Numbered from the stretch's first letter, positions 9,431-21,915 are shown. The stretch: DNA of 64,000 nt from Astragalus membranaceus (GCA_039519185.1 CM076851.1:51008751-51072750); one strand, 5' to 3'. The notes: a model not told the origin generated them from the letters alone. Translations and numbers: made by a program.

Positions 9431-12400
9431 TTACAACATTGCCAAACAGCCCGTTGGGCACCGATACCAGTCCGACCAAGTCACCCTGCAGTTCCTTCCC
9501 CTCCTTGCCTTGAACCAGGTCCACGCCGAGTCCTTAGATCCCGCTATAATACCAGGTACGGAAGCCACCTCCCCTTTGAAAATTACTTTGTTCCTTGCTA
9601 TCCAAATGTTCCAAATAACCGCCATCCATATAAGATGCGAGACCCCTCTCCGCTTTTTGCCTTTTACTATCTTTCCAAACTCCGTAAATTGAGTAACAAT
9701 ATTCTCCAGATCTCCCATCGGAACCCCCAGCCATGCATAGACGCTCTCCCAAATGGTTTTGACCTTCCGGCATGACAAGAATAAATGTTCCGTTGTTTCC
9801 ACCTCCCGAAAACATAAGACACAACTTAAATCATTTTGAGATTGAATTATACCTCTCCTATGTAGCTCCACCCGTGTGGCGACTCGACGCAAAATCACCC
9901 TCCACGGAAAGATTTGAATTTTGGATGGGACGTCGTTTTTCCAAACCTTTTTGCATGCCAAGGCTGTTTCCGGCAGCAGCTGAACCGATCCTCCTGTAGA
10001 GAAGTGTAACAGCATTTCATAGCATTTCTTAACCTTGAATCCCGCCAGCGAGTCCGGGACCCATAGCCAGCTGTCTGTGCACTGCAGTGACAGCTGCACC
10101 GGCCGCAGCAGCTGCTTCAAATAATCGGCCGAAGCTCTCAGCTGAGTGTGTTCCAGCAGCAATGTATCGGCCCAGTCCCATTTCCAACACCAGCCCGCGT
10201 TCGTCCATTGACCATACTCCTCTACCGTTGCTTCCTTGGACCTGCAGCAGTCAAAAATATCCGGAAATAAATCAGCCAATTTGTCTCTTCCATTCCAAAC
10301 ATCTCTCCAAAACCTTACCTTGTTCCCCTTGCCCAATTTAACTTTCACCAATTCATTAAACCAATCTTCTTGTAAATTAATGTCCTCACCTAGGAGACAT
10401 AAGTCCCTCCACCACAACGATTTTTTCTCCCACCCTCTTCTACTCTCCGCCATATTTGGCCATCTTCCTTTTAAGCCGTATCTCTCCACCAAAACCTCCT
10501 TCCAGATCGTGTTACCTTCTTCAACCAATACTCTCCATCTCCATTTAGTCAATAGTGCTACATTGAATACTTCTAAGTTTTTAATTCCCAAACCCCCTTT
10601 ATCTTTTGGCAAACAAATTGTTTCCCACTTCACCCATGCCAACTTCCTATTATCTTCGTCACCACCCCATAGGAATCTTCTTTGTATCTTAGTTATTTCC
10701 GAAATTACCTTCTTTAGTGCTTTGTAGAATGAAAATAAATACAGAGGAAGTGAAGCAAGCACCGAGTTTATAAGCGTAACGCGACCTCCAATAGATAACT
10801 GATTGCTCTTCCAACTGTTCAGTCTCGCCTTTATCGAGTTTAGAATTGGTTGCCAAGTGCTCACCCGCCTTGGATTCGCGCCGACCGGAATCCCTAAGAA
10901 TTTAAAAGGAACGGAACCCAGCTTGCAAGCTAAGAAATGTGATATGCTTTCCAAAGCCCTCCCCTCAATATTCAAGCCAAATATACTACTTTTTGCAAAA
11001 TTTACTCTTAAACCCGAAGCCAGCTCAAAACTTCTCAGTATTGCTTTCCAGCACCATATGCTCTTATCTCCACCGTCACAAAAGAGGATTGTGTCGTCAG
11101 CAAATTGCAGGATCTCAATCGATAAAGTACTATTTATGCGAAAACCGTTGAGATTGCTCGATTCCACTCCTTTTCTTACCAACCCTGCCAATCCCTCAGC
11201 CGCTATCAAAAACAAGAATGGTGCAAGCGGATCCCCTTGTTTCAATCCCTTCTGTGCCGTGAACTCTTCCGTTGGACTCCCATTAACCAAGACTGACATG
11301 GAGTTAGATGAGATGCACGCACGCATCCATTTCCTCCACGTTCCCCCAAACCCCAATCTTTCCAACATATAATCCAAATATGCCCAGCTTACAGAATCAT
11401 ACGCCTTTTCAAAATCCGCTTTCATCACTACGCACTTCTGCTTCTTTCTCTTAGCCGAATCCATAAGCTCGTTAACTACTACCACTCCATCCAGGATATT
11501 TCTTCCGGCGAGGAAGGCGCTTTGACCTTCCGAGATAATCCCTTGCAAGGCCTTTTTCAACCTTCCCGCTAACACCTTAGCGAGCATTTTATACAAGCAA
11601 CCAATAAGAGAGATAGGCCTGTACTCCCCAAGACCTTGAGGATTGTTTGTCTTGGGGATAAGTGCAATAAAGGATGCACTTACCGCCTTAGGGAATGTTC
11701 CGCACCTGTGGAATTCTTCAAAAAACTTCACGATGTCCACCCCAATTATATCCCAGCATTCCTTAATGAACTTAAAATTATACCCATCCGGCCCCGGGCT
11801 CTTGTTGCCATCACATCCCCATACCACTTACTTTATTTCTTCCAAAGAGAACGGTTCAATTAACGACTCCTTTTCCACACCAGAGATTTGTTTAAAGTGT
11901 ACTCCATCAAGTGTTGGCCTATTAAAATCTTTCTCCTTAAATTTCTCCTCGAAATGGTTTTTCACCGCCCTTTTTACCCCCTCCACCTCTTCTACCCACA
12001 CCCCATCCACCAAGACCTTCAATAGTTGAGTTCTCCTCCTATTCCCTTTTATACATGCATGAAAAAATCGGCTATTAGAATCACCTTCCGCTAGCCACTT
12101 GACTCTCGCTTTCTGAGCAAGCAAGCTTTCTTTGGCATAAAGTTCCTTCCAAAACTTCTCATTTAGTTTGTTTCTTTGTTCGTTGTCAACTCCACCCCCT
12201 TCCAATGCGATTCGTTCTACCTCATTCAAGTCTCGAACTATATTGTCTATCTGCAAGTCTTTAAACCCAAACACCTCGCGATTCCAGACCTTTAGCTTTT
12301 CTTTCAATAATTTCAACTTTTCTTTTAGTACAAACGAGGCATTCCCTTTTAGCTGAAAGGAGTTCCAACAATCTTTGATGAACTGCATAAGATTCTCATG

Positions 12401-13144
12401 TTCAAGCCAGCAGTTGTTGAACCTAAAGGGCTTGGGTCCCCAATTAAGATCCGATTTAACTAACCACACAGGGCAGTGGTCTGAGATATCTCTGTCACCT
12501 ACCCACTGAGCCCTGACATTCCACTTTGTGATCAACCCCTCTGTCAACAAGAATCTATCCAATCTACTAGTCTTTCCATCAGAGCCGAAACATGTGAACT
12601 TCTTCCCCAGCACCGGCACATCCATTAACTCCATATCCTCCATAAAGGACAGGAACTCTCGTGCCTCTATGTTACTAAAGCTAGAAGCGCGGCCACTTCG
12701 CTCTGTCCTAGATATTACTGCATTGAAATCCCCTGCGATGCACCAATCGCCTACCTCAAAGTCATCTTTTAAGTATCTCAAATTGTCCCACAATCTTCTT
12801 TTCCCTGCCATATTACAAGCTGAGTAAACATTCACCACGTAGCAGAGATTTCCTTGAATTTTGGCGCAAGTCCCAACAAAATGATCACCAGAGAAGGAGA
12901 AGACCTCCAAGAGGTCGGCCTTCCATACACTTAGCAACCCTCCTGACATTCCATTTGCATTTTTTCACATCCAATCAAAATCACCGTCCCTCCATATACT
13001 ACCTACCTGCCTCTTAGATAAATCGCAGATTTTAGTTTCTTGGATCATGCACATATCGATGTTCTTCTTGATAAACATCTTTTTCAGACGCTTCCTTTTT
13101 GCAGCGCCCCCCCACCCTCTTATATTTAAGATTGCTATCTTCAT
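9431..13144 (-). pseudogene. LINE ORF2: endonuclease-reverse transcriptase, two nonsense codons
   Basis: Starts at ATG 13144 (MKIAILNIRGWGG) and reads through 1237 codons in one frame. The apurinic endonuclease domain shows IQETK, GDFN, RLDRFL and SDHCPV. The RT shows KSPGPDGYN, FEKAYDSVSW, GLKQGDPLAPFLF and the catalytic FADD. The C-terminus has the plant LINE zinc-binding zf-RVT motif (CVLCFREVETTEHLFLSC). Two stops interrupt it: TGA at 12965-12967 within the endonuclease, and TAA at 11828-11830 between endonuclease and RT (K-stop-V-V-W-G). Removing either alone would not restore it. All catalytic residues I looked for remain. In a live element it nicks DNA and primes reverse transcription at the target. 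Confidence 0.92.
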
Positions 13145-15120
13145 TGGGATCCGTTATTTTTCCCCTTCTTTCCCTTTGCGCTCTGATCCCTGGCTTCCAA
13201 TGCTCTGATTCTACCTGCATATTCCTCGTTATGACTTTTCCCTGTAACACCCAAGTTATCCTTAGCAAACCTCCACATCTTATTTGCAAGAGGAATATGC
13301 AGGTAGAATCATTAACAATTCCTACTGACACCCCTTGATTAACTTCCAGCTCACTACCGATGTCACAACTATCTGAGTTGTCCTTCTTGGGGATTTTCTT
13401 TTTCTTTCTCCTAAGAGGCCCAAAGGAGTTGCTTAGGGTAGGCCCATCGAACTCTCCACCAGATTGTTTGGAGAGATCAATTGCAGACTCAACTACCACA
13501 TTATCCTTCATGCCAAATTCTACTGAGTGCACCCCTGAACTTCGATCCTCTGCACCCCTCACAACCTCCAAGATATCGCTAGTAAGCCCCACATCAATCA
13601 TAATCTGGTTGTCTTCCAGTAGTTGATTCGACGCGCACTCATAATTATCTTTAACCTTGAATTTCCCCTTCATTTTGGCTTCCCTATTAACCACCCCAAT
13701 ATTTGATCCTTTATTCCCTTGATTTTCCCCTGGTGAGTCAACCCCACCGACCTCTCCTTTATTTTCTCTACCTGCTTCTCTACCTACAGCTTCCCCGACA
13801 GCCGTTTCCACAATAATTATTTGGTCATTCCCCAAGTCAGGCGCCGTTTTTTGAGCTTCCAGATCATTCATGATATCCTTATTATTCCCACCAAAAACGG
13901 CATCTGTCTTTTCCCCGTGTGCCTCTTTACTTTTTTGTTTTACCTCCACAGTTACCTTTCTGCCCTCTACAATTTCTACTTTTTCCAATTCTGGAGACCT
14001 TTCAAGTTCATCGTCTTCTTCAGCCGTATCATCACCCTCCTCAACTGGTTCATCGTTCATAAACAAAGGTGGCCCGTCTCCCTCATCACTTTCACTACCA
14101 CTATCAGAATCATTCTCTGAGCTGCCTGATTCGTTCGCCTGAGTTAAACCATCCCATTGCATCGGCCCGCACCATTCCTCCAACACCTTAACATGGAACA
14201 TTAAGTCGTTGATTTTTGCATAGACTACCATGTTGAAAACGTCGTAGCATTTCGTTCGAATCAGAATTCTTGCGACATCCATGGACACTTTCTTTCTCGT
14301 ATTTTCATCCACTCCCAAAAACGTTCCAAACTTGCGAGCCACGGCTGAAAAAAATTCGTTGTTCCACGCATTAACCGGAACACCATGACACCGAACCCAC
14401 ACCACCCTTTCGTTATCAACCTCCTAGGACTCCACTTCCTGATATCCACAAAGTACTCATACACCCAATCCTTTGCATCCTCAATCAGCGCCTGGACGAT
14501 TCCTTCCTCCATTTCTTCAAGGAGAGCAAGGTTTGCTCCCAATGGAGTCACTTTGATGGAGAAGAATCCTTGCGTATTAAACCACTCCTGGACCAGGTGA
14601 GTAGACCCGGCATGCTTGACTTCTGCCACATACATCTTCTTAAACGCTTCCATCTCCTCTTCAGAATTGTTAACCCACACGTCGCACAAGTTTTTCTTCC
14701 TATAGTATACTATCCTTGGTTCCTGACGAGAGTAATTTGATATTTGTTTTCCATATCCAGGCCTCTTCACACTGCTGAAGGCACCTCGACCTTGTCTTCG
14801 GTATCCACCATCATGACCACCTCTATCGTGCAGCTTTGATGCTACAGTGGCGTCACCCGCAACTGATTTTCCAATCACTACTTCAGCATATTTTCTTACA
14901 CCAGTGTCCTTTCTCTCAATGGCAGGACGCCATTCCTTGCGCACCCCCAGCTGGGGTTTTACCCCTACACCTCCTACTCTGTCGCCGTACTTTCCACCAC
15001 CTACAAACTTCTCTCTTTCAAATCTTGGAATGTTAACATGAATTTTGTCTGCCCCAAAGATTATATTGTCCAGCTTAATGGCAAACAGCGTAGGGTCACG
15101 GACACCAGTAACTTCTAACT
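13032..15120 (-). pseudogene. LINE ORF1 (gag-like RNA-binding protein), truncated and frameshifted
   Basis: The reading starts without a start codon at about 15120 with RDPTLFAIKLDNIIFG, the latter half of an RNA-recognition motif as in plant L1 ORF1 proteins, so the N-terminus is missing. The frame continues to about 14430, where a one-base change shifts it (near the cctcctagg at 14420-14429). The second frame then continues with VWVRCHGVPVNAW and ends at 13032. The middle is very acidic and Ser/Asp/Glu-rich (about 13900-14140). The end overlaps the ORF2 start by about 110 bases. ORF1 proteins coat LINE RNA; this one cannot be made. Confidence 0.85.
13207..13310. repeat. Perfect 21-bp inverted repeat with 62-bp loop inside the LINE
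   Basis: The left arm at 13207-13227 (gattctacctgcatattcctc) has its exact reverse complement at 13290-13310. It lies near the ORF1 end, 60-170 bases upstream of the ORF2 ATG in element orientation. It could be a local inverted duplication or an RNA structure. Confidence 0.85.
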
Positions 15121-15279
15121 TCTAATCTCTCTTTCAGACGGATTAGAAGTTAGTGATAGTTGAAGTCTCAACCTTGATATTGTTTCTACGATTGTGATCT
15201 CCTTTCACATTTGCATTAAAATTTTAAATACATTAATTGTGCGAGTAAATCTCAAGAATAATGGAAGTCAGTTTTAACA

Positions 15280-15520
15280 AGAGTAATGTTATTTGGCCAA
15301 AATGTTCCGGCTAAAAATAGCCAAAAATCAAGTTATAACACTAATTAACCAAGTTTTATAAGTCATTAACCAACTTGTTTTTTCACAGTTTTTTAGGTCA
15401 TTAACTAAAAATTATGAAAAACAGATCGGTTAATGACCTATAAAACTTGATTAATTGGTATTGTAACTTAATTTTTAGCTATTTTTAATTAGAAAATTTT
15501 GGCTAAATAATTATTACTCT
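15280..15520. mobile_element. Foldback MITE, about 240 bp
   Basis: The left end gagtaatgttatttggccaa pairs with the right end ttggctaaataattattactc. The arms stay complementary far inwards (tcaagtt...aaccaagttttataagtcattaacc against its complement), leaving a short loop. It has no coding capacity. The target duplication could not be defined with certainty, so the superfamily is open. Confidence 0.7.
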
Positions 15521-17294
15521 TTTTGAGTAATATGATAGACATAGAATATAAACTCGAATATATGCATTCGACATTGAGTCCAATGATGATGCGATGGATG
15601 TTTGAAATTGCAAAGCAATTAATTACGTGGTCCTCAGTTAAGAATATTGGATAGACTCGTACATCAATGTGGTCTTCCACGAAATTTCCGGTGAGCAAGT
15701 GTATAAGTATAACTGGATTTGGTTTCCAGATATTAAAGTTTCCTTAGTGTGTTGGTTGTGGTTTTTCACTGTTCACACGTCACAATCCCTTTTTCTGTTT
15801 TTGGTGTTGTGTCCCGGACGTACTTTTCTTTGATATCCTGTATGCTCATCTTAACTTCCACGAAGACTCCAGACTTGCCACACGTAGACTCTTGCCCCAT
15901 GTATATTTGAATTGTTTATTACTTGATTTCAGGTGGTAACTCCTTATCTAATCTATTCTCTCTTCAAAACCACCTTTAATCTTTTTTCCTAAAATTTAGG
16001 AAAGTGGTTACCTCAATTTGATTTAGGAGGAAAGTGGTAGTCCTTGTGGTTGGTTCCTAGCGCTCAATCCTTGTAACACCAGTAACATTTGAACAATTTA
16101 AACCAGAACATATAAAATTTTGTGAACTGCTGGCAACATTTTCTCTAACACATTTCTATTGAGCACACACTTTTTTTTATTAGTTGAAATAAGTTAGCGA
16201 TTATGTGGAAATTGTTCTGTACTGTACTTACGAGCTTTATGATAAAATCGAAGTAGTTAGTAGGTATTTTATCCTTGTGGCGATCTTAAAGTGACGGTCT
16301 TGTTCGATCTTGAGAGTCTTTGTTCGATCTTGAGATGATGGTCTTTGTTCGATCTTGACGTGGCGGTGTTGTACCTGCAATAACACTCTGAAACTCAAGT
16401 TAGTGTTTGAGTAAATATGTGGTGGTTGGAGAAAAATTACTTACATTTATGAGTATTGAAGGTGGTATTTATAGAGTTTGTGTGATGTATGTTCTGACGA
16501 TCTTGAGCCGTCAGATCTCGCCGAGTTATCTCAGCCGTTGGTCGATTGGGCTAGATTTTCTGGCTATGGGCCGGTTTGTTATTGGGCCTTGCAGAGGGGT
16601 GTAAATATTGCTGAGACCTTTTACTTATTACCATAACAGAAACCATTTCTCAAGTAAAGAGCGATACTGACATATAGTATCAGAGGTCTGTATGTCTTGT
16701 TCCAGAGACAAATTGTCAGTTTCTTTTTTGCTAATCGACATAACACGGATTAATAAAAATACACCCCAAGTAGTTTGTAACAATTACCTTGTTTATTAAG
16801 TGAAGAACAGCACCACCGGTAACTTGTTTATTATGTTTCTCTGTAACTTGAAATTCTGAGCGTGAGAAATATGTATGAGAGTTTGTGACCCCTTTTTTCT
16901 ATGAAAAACTACTATATATACTATGGAGAAACTGTAACTGCCTACAACAGCTATATATAACTGTACAAAGGAATTTAAAAACAACAACTGTCGTATCCTT
17001 CGACGGCGTAACTGCTACGTTCTTCGACAATGCTGCTTTAGCCCTAATTTGTTACTGGACTTTTATTCCCCTTTCTGTCGAAGTATTGCCTTCAAGGCCT
17101 CAATTTCACCGTCTTTGTGAAGTAGTCGAAAGACGAAGATCACCTTTAAATTACCATCCCAATGTCGAAAATCAACATTTCTATTTTAAAGTGATAAGTC
17201 AAACCTCATTGACTACATTTAATTGAGCTTGTCGAAAATGCAGGCTAACACATTGTCACTCAATCATAACCATCAAGTTATTAAAAACGTCTGG
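15521..17294. other. Intergenic, no gene; short tandem repeat
   Basis: AT-rich sequence. At 16301, 16321 and 16345 there are three near-identical copies of tgttcgatcttgag, an imperfect 20-24-bp tandem repeat. The stretch 16060-16620 has the look of old LTR sequence but has no paired end. No coding frame with recognisable motifs. Confidence 0.45.
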
Positions 17295-17302
17295 CTTTCA
17301 TC

Positions 17303-17526
17303 CAGTGGCGGACCTACTATGTATCCAGGGGGTTCAGTTGAACCCCCTGGAAAAACAAAATTGCACTTACCGCCTTATATAAATAGCCCAAATCTCCTGA
17401 AATTTTTATTTTGAACCCCCTGAAAATTTTAAATTGCACTAGCTAGTAGACCAAGTTTTGCACCCATTTGACACTGGCCTTAAAAAATTTGAGACCCCTG
17501 ACCCCGGGGTCCTGGGTCCGCCACTG
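17303..17526. mobile_element. hAT-type MITE, 224 bp
   Basis: Termini CAGTGGCGGACC and GGGTCCGCCACTG form an inverted repeat. The element is flanked by a perfect 8-bp duplication ctttcatc (17295-17302 and 17527-17534), the length typical of hAT transposition. The interior includes gaaccccctgg-type repeats and no coding potential. Confidence 0.88.
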
Positions 17527-17534
17527 CTTTCATC

Positions 17535-17784
17535 ATAACCACTCCCAAAATCACACATATGATTGCATGTCTTTTCTACACTAATATCATAAACACCATT
17601 AGCGTAAAGATTTTTTAGACCAACACTCGATAAAAACACTTGACTTTCATCATAGCGTAATAACCACTCCCAAAATCACACATATGATTGCATGTCTTTT
17701 CTACACTAATGTCATAAACACCATTAGCGTAAAGATTTTTTAGACCAACACTCTATAAAAACACTTGACTTTCATCATAGCGTA
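17535..17784. repeat. Tandem duplication, two 125-bp units
   Basis: Unit 17535-17659 (starting ataaccactcccaaaatc) is repeated at 17660-17784 with very few differences. It starts immediately beside the right target duplication of the hAT MITE. The high identity suggests a recent duplication. Confidence 0.88.
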
Positions 17785-19520
17785 GTACTATTCTTAAAGT
17801 CTCACATATATGATTGATAATGTTGTGTCGACAACAATTAACCTCTTATAGTTTTCACTTAAACCCTTTAAAATCAAAATATATTTTCCTTAGCAACTTC
17901 TTGTAAAAAATTGACCTATATAATTAACAAAAAAAATATCTATAGTTATGAGGATGTAAAATTTAACGTGTGTAATAATAACACTCGTTTTCAAAGCATT
18001 TAGCATTCTTCCTATTTTGGATTACCGCTGGTCAAAAAGTTAAGCACGACTTTAGGATTGATTGGTCTATAAGTTAAGAATCAAGCTATCTACCATACTA
18101 CATATTCCTCCTCTGCTTAAACGACATTTATATATATTCTTGTATCTTTATGATTTTCTGGTTATTCTTAGTACTTAGAAGACCATTGGTTTCATATGAT
18201 TTCAAATTAATTACATGCAATAACCAACCTTCATTTGAGTAGATTCGAGTTGCACATCAATCTGCTTGATACTCTTGGTAACATAATAATTTGTGTATAC
18301 ATATATGTATCTCAATTATTCTTGGTGTATGTTGCAGATATATATCTCAAAGGAAAGATAGTTGAAGCATTCTGGAAAAGCAGTTAATTAAGGTTAGTAG
18401 TCATCTATTAACCATTCTTTTACTGCACTATATATCGACGTAGAATCTCAATATAGTGATTGTTGTGGCTCCGATTTCACGTTTGTAAAGGAGAAATGCT
18501 TTAGAAGTAAAACGGTTTGTGATTTTCCAGTGGGGTTGTGGAGAGGGTCGGTAGAAAAAAGAGTGTGTCTTTCATGATAAGGATAGTAGTCTCAAATTAA
18601 AAATAGACATATATAATTTAAGGGTTAAATCCCCTGGAAAATAATATGCAGAAGGTGACATGCATCATAGTAGAACCATTATTGCACATGGAAAATAATG
18701 CTATAGTAGTGTTATAAATAAATTGCGAGACACCAAACATTTTAGGAGCATGCGTGTTGGGATTTAAAGAGGGTTGTATTTGGGAACTATTAATATATAG
18801 ATAGGTTAGGCCTTCTTAAAGTGGCTAGTCACCCAAATCTGCCACCTCTTATCTTTTTACTCCAAATACTACGATCTCTCAATCTCATGGGTCTTTTTCA
18901 AGGGGTAATTAGTCAATCCTCATTTTCTATTTTTGAAATGTAAACTTGGTTTAGCTAAAACAAAAACTCGTAGTCGTACTATGCTTTCATAGTAATTTAA
19001 GGGTTAAATAAGTGTGGCAAAAACTCTGTTAGGAGGAAAAGCCACACGGACCGACAAAGTCGGACATACACGTTGCCAACTAAGTTCTCCGACATAGATT
19101 AATTATTGAAAAAATCGGTAGATTCTGCCCACCAATAACACGGTAATTAAAATAAATAAATTTAAGGGTTAAATATATTATTGATCCATTTCTATCAATT
19201 TTAGTCTCTCATTACTTTTAATAACACTGCATGACTTTTAATGGCACACACTAAAAATGGCTAAGAAATACCATATTTCAACACATAACTTGAGACTTCA
19301 TACGTTAATGAGTAGGGGTGTGCATGGTACATAAACCACACCACACCATACCACTCTTAAAATTTGGTTAGAGTTTACTGTTTCGCATGTACTGTTTTGA
19401 ATTTGTGAACCAGTTTTAAACCGGATTACAACCGGTAAATAACTTGGTTGCTGAACAAAAAAACAATTTGCAAATAAATCTGACTTTTGAGAGAGACACG
19501 AGCAGAGGTGAGAAGAGAAT

Positions 19521-19551
<31 letters not shown>

Positions 19552-20346
19552 AGCGACTCCAACAGAGGGTGGGAGAGAAAGGGAGAAATAGATCTGGGAG
19601 AGGGGAAGGCCAGCAGAGAGAGAGATCTAGGAGAGAGAGAATGTCGATGGAAGGAGAAAGAAAGAGGAAGACAGAGGTGGAGGAGGGTTAGACAGATCTG
19701 AGAGAGAGAGAGAGAGACGTAAGGAGAGAAAGAAAATGAGTGGGAGAGGAGCGACGGTATGTGACCCCCGGTGAAAGGAGCGGCGACACGAGGTGGTGCC
19801 GTGAGCGGCGGGAGGAGTGACGGTAATAGGTGGTGCCGTGGCATATGATGGAAGTAATGAAAACATGTGCGCGCATACATCACACACACAAACAACCAAC
19901 TCAACAACATAATCACATCAATATTCAGGCCAGTCATCGCATTGAGTGGTAATACGAGCCCTGCATCATCATTTTTCATAACTTCATGGTAACGAACTGC
20001 TACAAGGAGAATTTAATTTGACGAGGAGGACACATCAGATTCTTTAAAGTAGAGCGCCTCAATGGTCAATAGTTTATTACTCAACGCTCTCACTAATCTT
20101 GATAAAATAGAGTGATGGTCAAAGTAGCTAAATTTGATAAGTATTCCCCAGTTTAAGGTGAGTACCTAAACCATTGAGGGTTTCAGACTCAGGATTTTCA
20201 CCCCGCCTAAGCTTGAGATATTGGCACATAGGTTCACTCGTAGTAACCTCTTCTTTTTATTTCAATAGTACTCCCCCCCCCCCCCCCCCCAAACCTTGCA
20301 AATGGCAAAGGTAGCACAAGCTTACACACAAGGTTGGTCACTGATG
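17785..20346. other. Intergenic, repeat fragments, no gene
   Basis: AT-rich DNA with a 5'-truncated SINE relative (19012-19078), a polypurine GA-rich block (about 19480-19740) and a C18 run (20273-20290) just before the copia element. The frames across the GA block (for example 19416-19979 on the - strand) are Ser/Leu or Glu/Arg low complexity and not credible genes. Near 19315, taggggtgtgcatgg resembles a hAT terminus, but no partner was found. Confidence 0.5.
19012..19078 (+). mobile_element. 5'-truncated SINE related to the copy at 62222
   Basis: The order gtggcaaaaactct...ccacacggaccgacaaag...gttgcc parallels the 3' half of the SINE at 62222-62396 (gtgacaaaaattct...ccacacagaccgacaaaa...ggttacc). 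The tRNA-like head and the target duplication are missing. Confidence 0.45.
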
Positions 20347-20533
20347 TATTGAGAAACAGTTAGAGTGAATATTTTGTAAACTTCATTGAATGAAATGATT
20401 GGTTACAATTGTTTATATACTCTGTTATGAGAGTAACTGAATCCTCTACAGTTGAGTGCTATGCTAATTGTACAATGAGTTACAATTAATGAAATTACAC
20501 TTTTCATTTGATACACTATCTATATCTTTATTA
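20347..20533 (-). repeat. 3' LTR of the copia element
   Basis: 187 bp, nearly identical to 24568-24753. In element orientation it begins TAATAAAGATATAG and ends TTTCTCAATA, so termini are TA...TA rather than the usual TG...CA. Both LTRs share this, so it is inherited and not a new mutation. Confidence 0.9.
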
Positions 20534-20545
20534 CTCCCCCTACAA
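20534..20545 (-). other. Polypurine tract
   Basis: On the - strand, ttgtagggggag abuts the 3' LTR, the position of the plus-strand primer of reverse transcription. Confidence 0.8.
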
Positions 20546-20558
20546 ACCCAAAGACTGT

Positions 20559-21660
20559 CTATGAAACTTGACAAGTTTGAGTTTGTATCGATCTGAAGTC
20601 TTGGAAAGTAGCAACAGGAAGTGGCTTTGTCAATGCATCTGCAATTTGAAAGCTGCTGGAAACATGCTTAACAGAGAGCTTCTTAGCCACAACTTTCTCC
20701 CTGACAAAATGAATGTCAAGCTCCAAATATTTGGTTCTAGCATGAAGTATAGGATTGTGGGAGAGGTACACAGCACTTAAGTTGTCACAGAGTAACAGAG
20801 GAGATTGTGTAGGAATCTGCAATTCTTGTAGCAGAGTTTGCACCCAAAGAAGATCAGCAGTAGCATTGGCCATGCTTCTGTACTCTGCTTCTGCACTTGA
20901 ACGTGCAACCAAGGATTGTTTCTTAGAGCTCCATAAGACCAAATTAGGTCCAAAAAAGAGACAAGAACCAGAAGTAGAACGCCTGTCATCTGGGTCATTA
21001 GCCCAATCTGAATCACAGTACACTCTTAGAGAAAAGGGAGTGTCTTGTGGTGCTGGTTGCAACAACAGACCAAAGGTGTGAGTACCACTGAGGTACCTCA
21101 AAGTCCTCTTCATAGCCTTCCAATGTGATTCAAGAGGTTGAGAGAGAAATTGACAAACCTTATTTACACTGAATGATAATTCTGGTCTTGTAAGAGTAAT
21201 GTACTGAAGAGCTCCAACAATGGATCTATACTGAGCAAGATCAGGCACCTTATCAGTACCAAAACGACTTAGTTTGCAATTAGCTATCATTGGTGTGGAC
21301 ATAGCACTGCAGTTGAGCATATTAGCACGAGCAAGGAGGTCTTGTATACAGTTAGACTGAGTGAGTAGCAGTGAACCATCAATGAGATATTTCACCTCAA
21401 GACCCAAGAAATATTCAAGTTTGCCCATTTGTTTCAAGGCAAATTGATTGTGCAGCTTGGTGATAAGATCCTGAATTAATTGAGATGATGAACCTGTGAT
21501 AAGGATATCATCAAGGTAGACAAGAGCATACAAATGAACCCCTTTGGAGTTGAACACAAACAGCGAGTGGTCACATTGGCTATGCTTGAAGCCAAACTAA
21601 ATAAGAGCCTTGTGGAGAGTCTCATACCAGACTCTAGGATCCTGTTTTAAACCATATAAA
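20559..21660 (-). pseudogene. Copia RT (C-terminal part) and RNase H
   Basis: In element orientation the surviving RT begins at SLYGLKQDPRVWYETLHKAL. It is interrupted by TAG at 21597-21599, then stays open for 332 codons from 21557. This part contains the catalytic YLDDILITG and the copia connection and RNase H motifs (YCDSDWANDPDDRRSTSG, LWSSKKQ, SAEAEYRSMA, HARTKYLELDIHFVREKV). The frame ends at 20559. Because the upstream RT blocks are absent, it could not polymerise DNA even without the stop. Confidence 0.9.
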
Positions 21661-21915
21661 GACCTGTTCAACTTGCAAACTAAGGTTCTCTAGTGACGGT
21701 TTCAAGTTACCAGTCTTGGATCTAGTTAACATAGGGTGAATGTTGGGTGGAGAGGTAAGAACAGGTTCTCTAGTGGGTGAGGCTATTGGGGCAGTATCTT
21801 GGGAAGTTTCTGGTGTAGGCACGGGATCAAGAACAGGAGAATTATCTGGTGCAGAAAGTGAGGATACATGAATGTCTTGTGAAATAGTATCAGATGAATT
21901 TACTTGAGGAAGAGA
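21661..21915 (-). pseudogene. Copia integrase-RT linker joined to a deletion point
   Basis: The frame contains the conserved copia sequence HPMLTRSKTG, which normally precedes several hundred bases of RT. Here it runs within about 20 codons into VCKLNRSLYGLKQ, from the middle of RT. An internal deletion of most of the N-terminal RT half, near 21680-21700, explains this. A stretch rich in Ser/Pro/Thr precedes it. Confidence 0.8.

Larger units (their letters stand above)
9189..15147 (-). mobile_element. LINE (L1 superfamily) retrotransposon, 5'-truncated
   Basis: A 5.96-kb element on the - strand ends in a poly-A tail (seen as T11 at 9189-9199). It is flanked by a perfect 12-bp target duplication, agttagtgatag, at 9177-9188 and 15148-15159, which fixes both ends. 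In its own direction it carries the rest of ORF1, an overlapping ORF2 (endonuclease-RT) and a 3' UTR. The 5' end starts inside the ORF1 RNA-recognition domain, so 5' UTR and N-terminus were lost at insertion, as is usual for target-primed reverse transcription. It is inactive: one frameshift in ORF1 and two nonsense codons in ORF2. Otherwise it is well preserved. Confidence 0.93.

Noticed and set aside
9354..14142. Many + strand frames of 60-190 codons
   Set aside because: They are antisense shadows of the LINE ORFs, whose - strand frames carry the recognised motifs.
19416..19979. 187-codon frame on the - strand
   Set aside because: Ser/Leu repeats from the GA-rich polypurine block; not protein-like.
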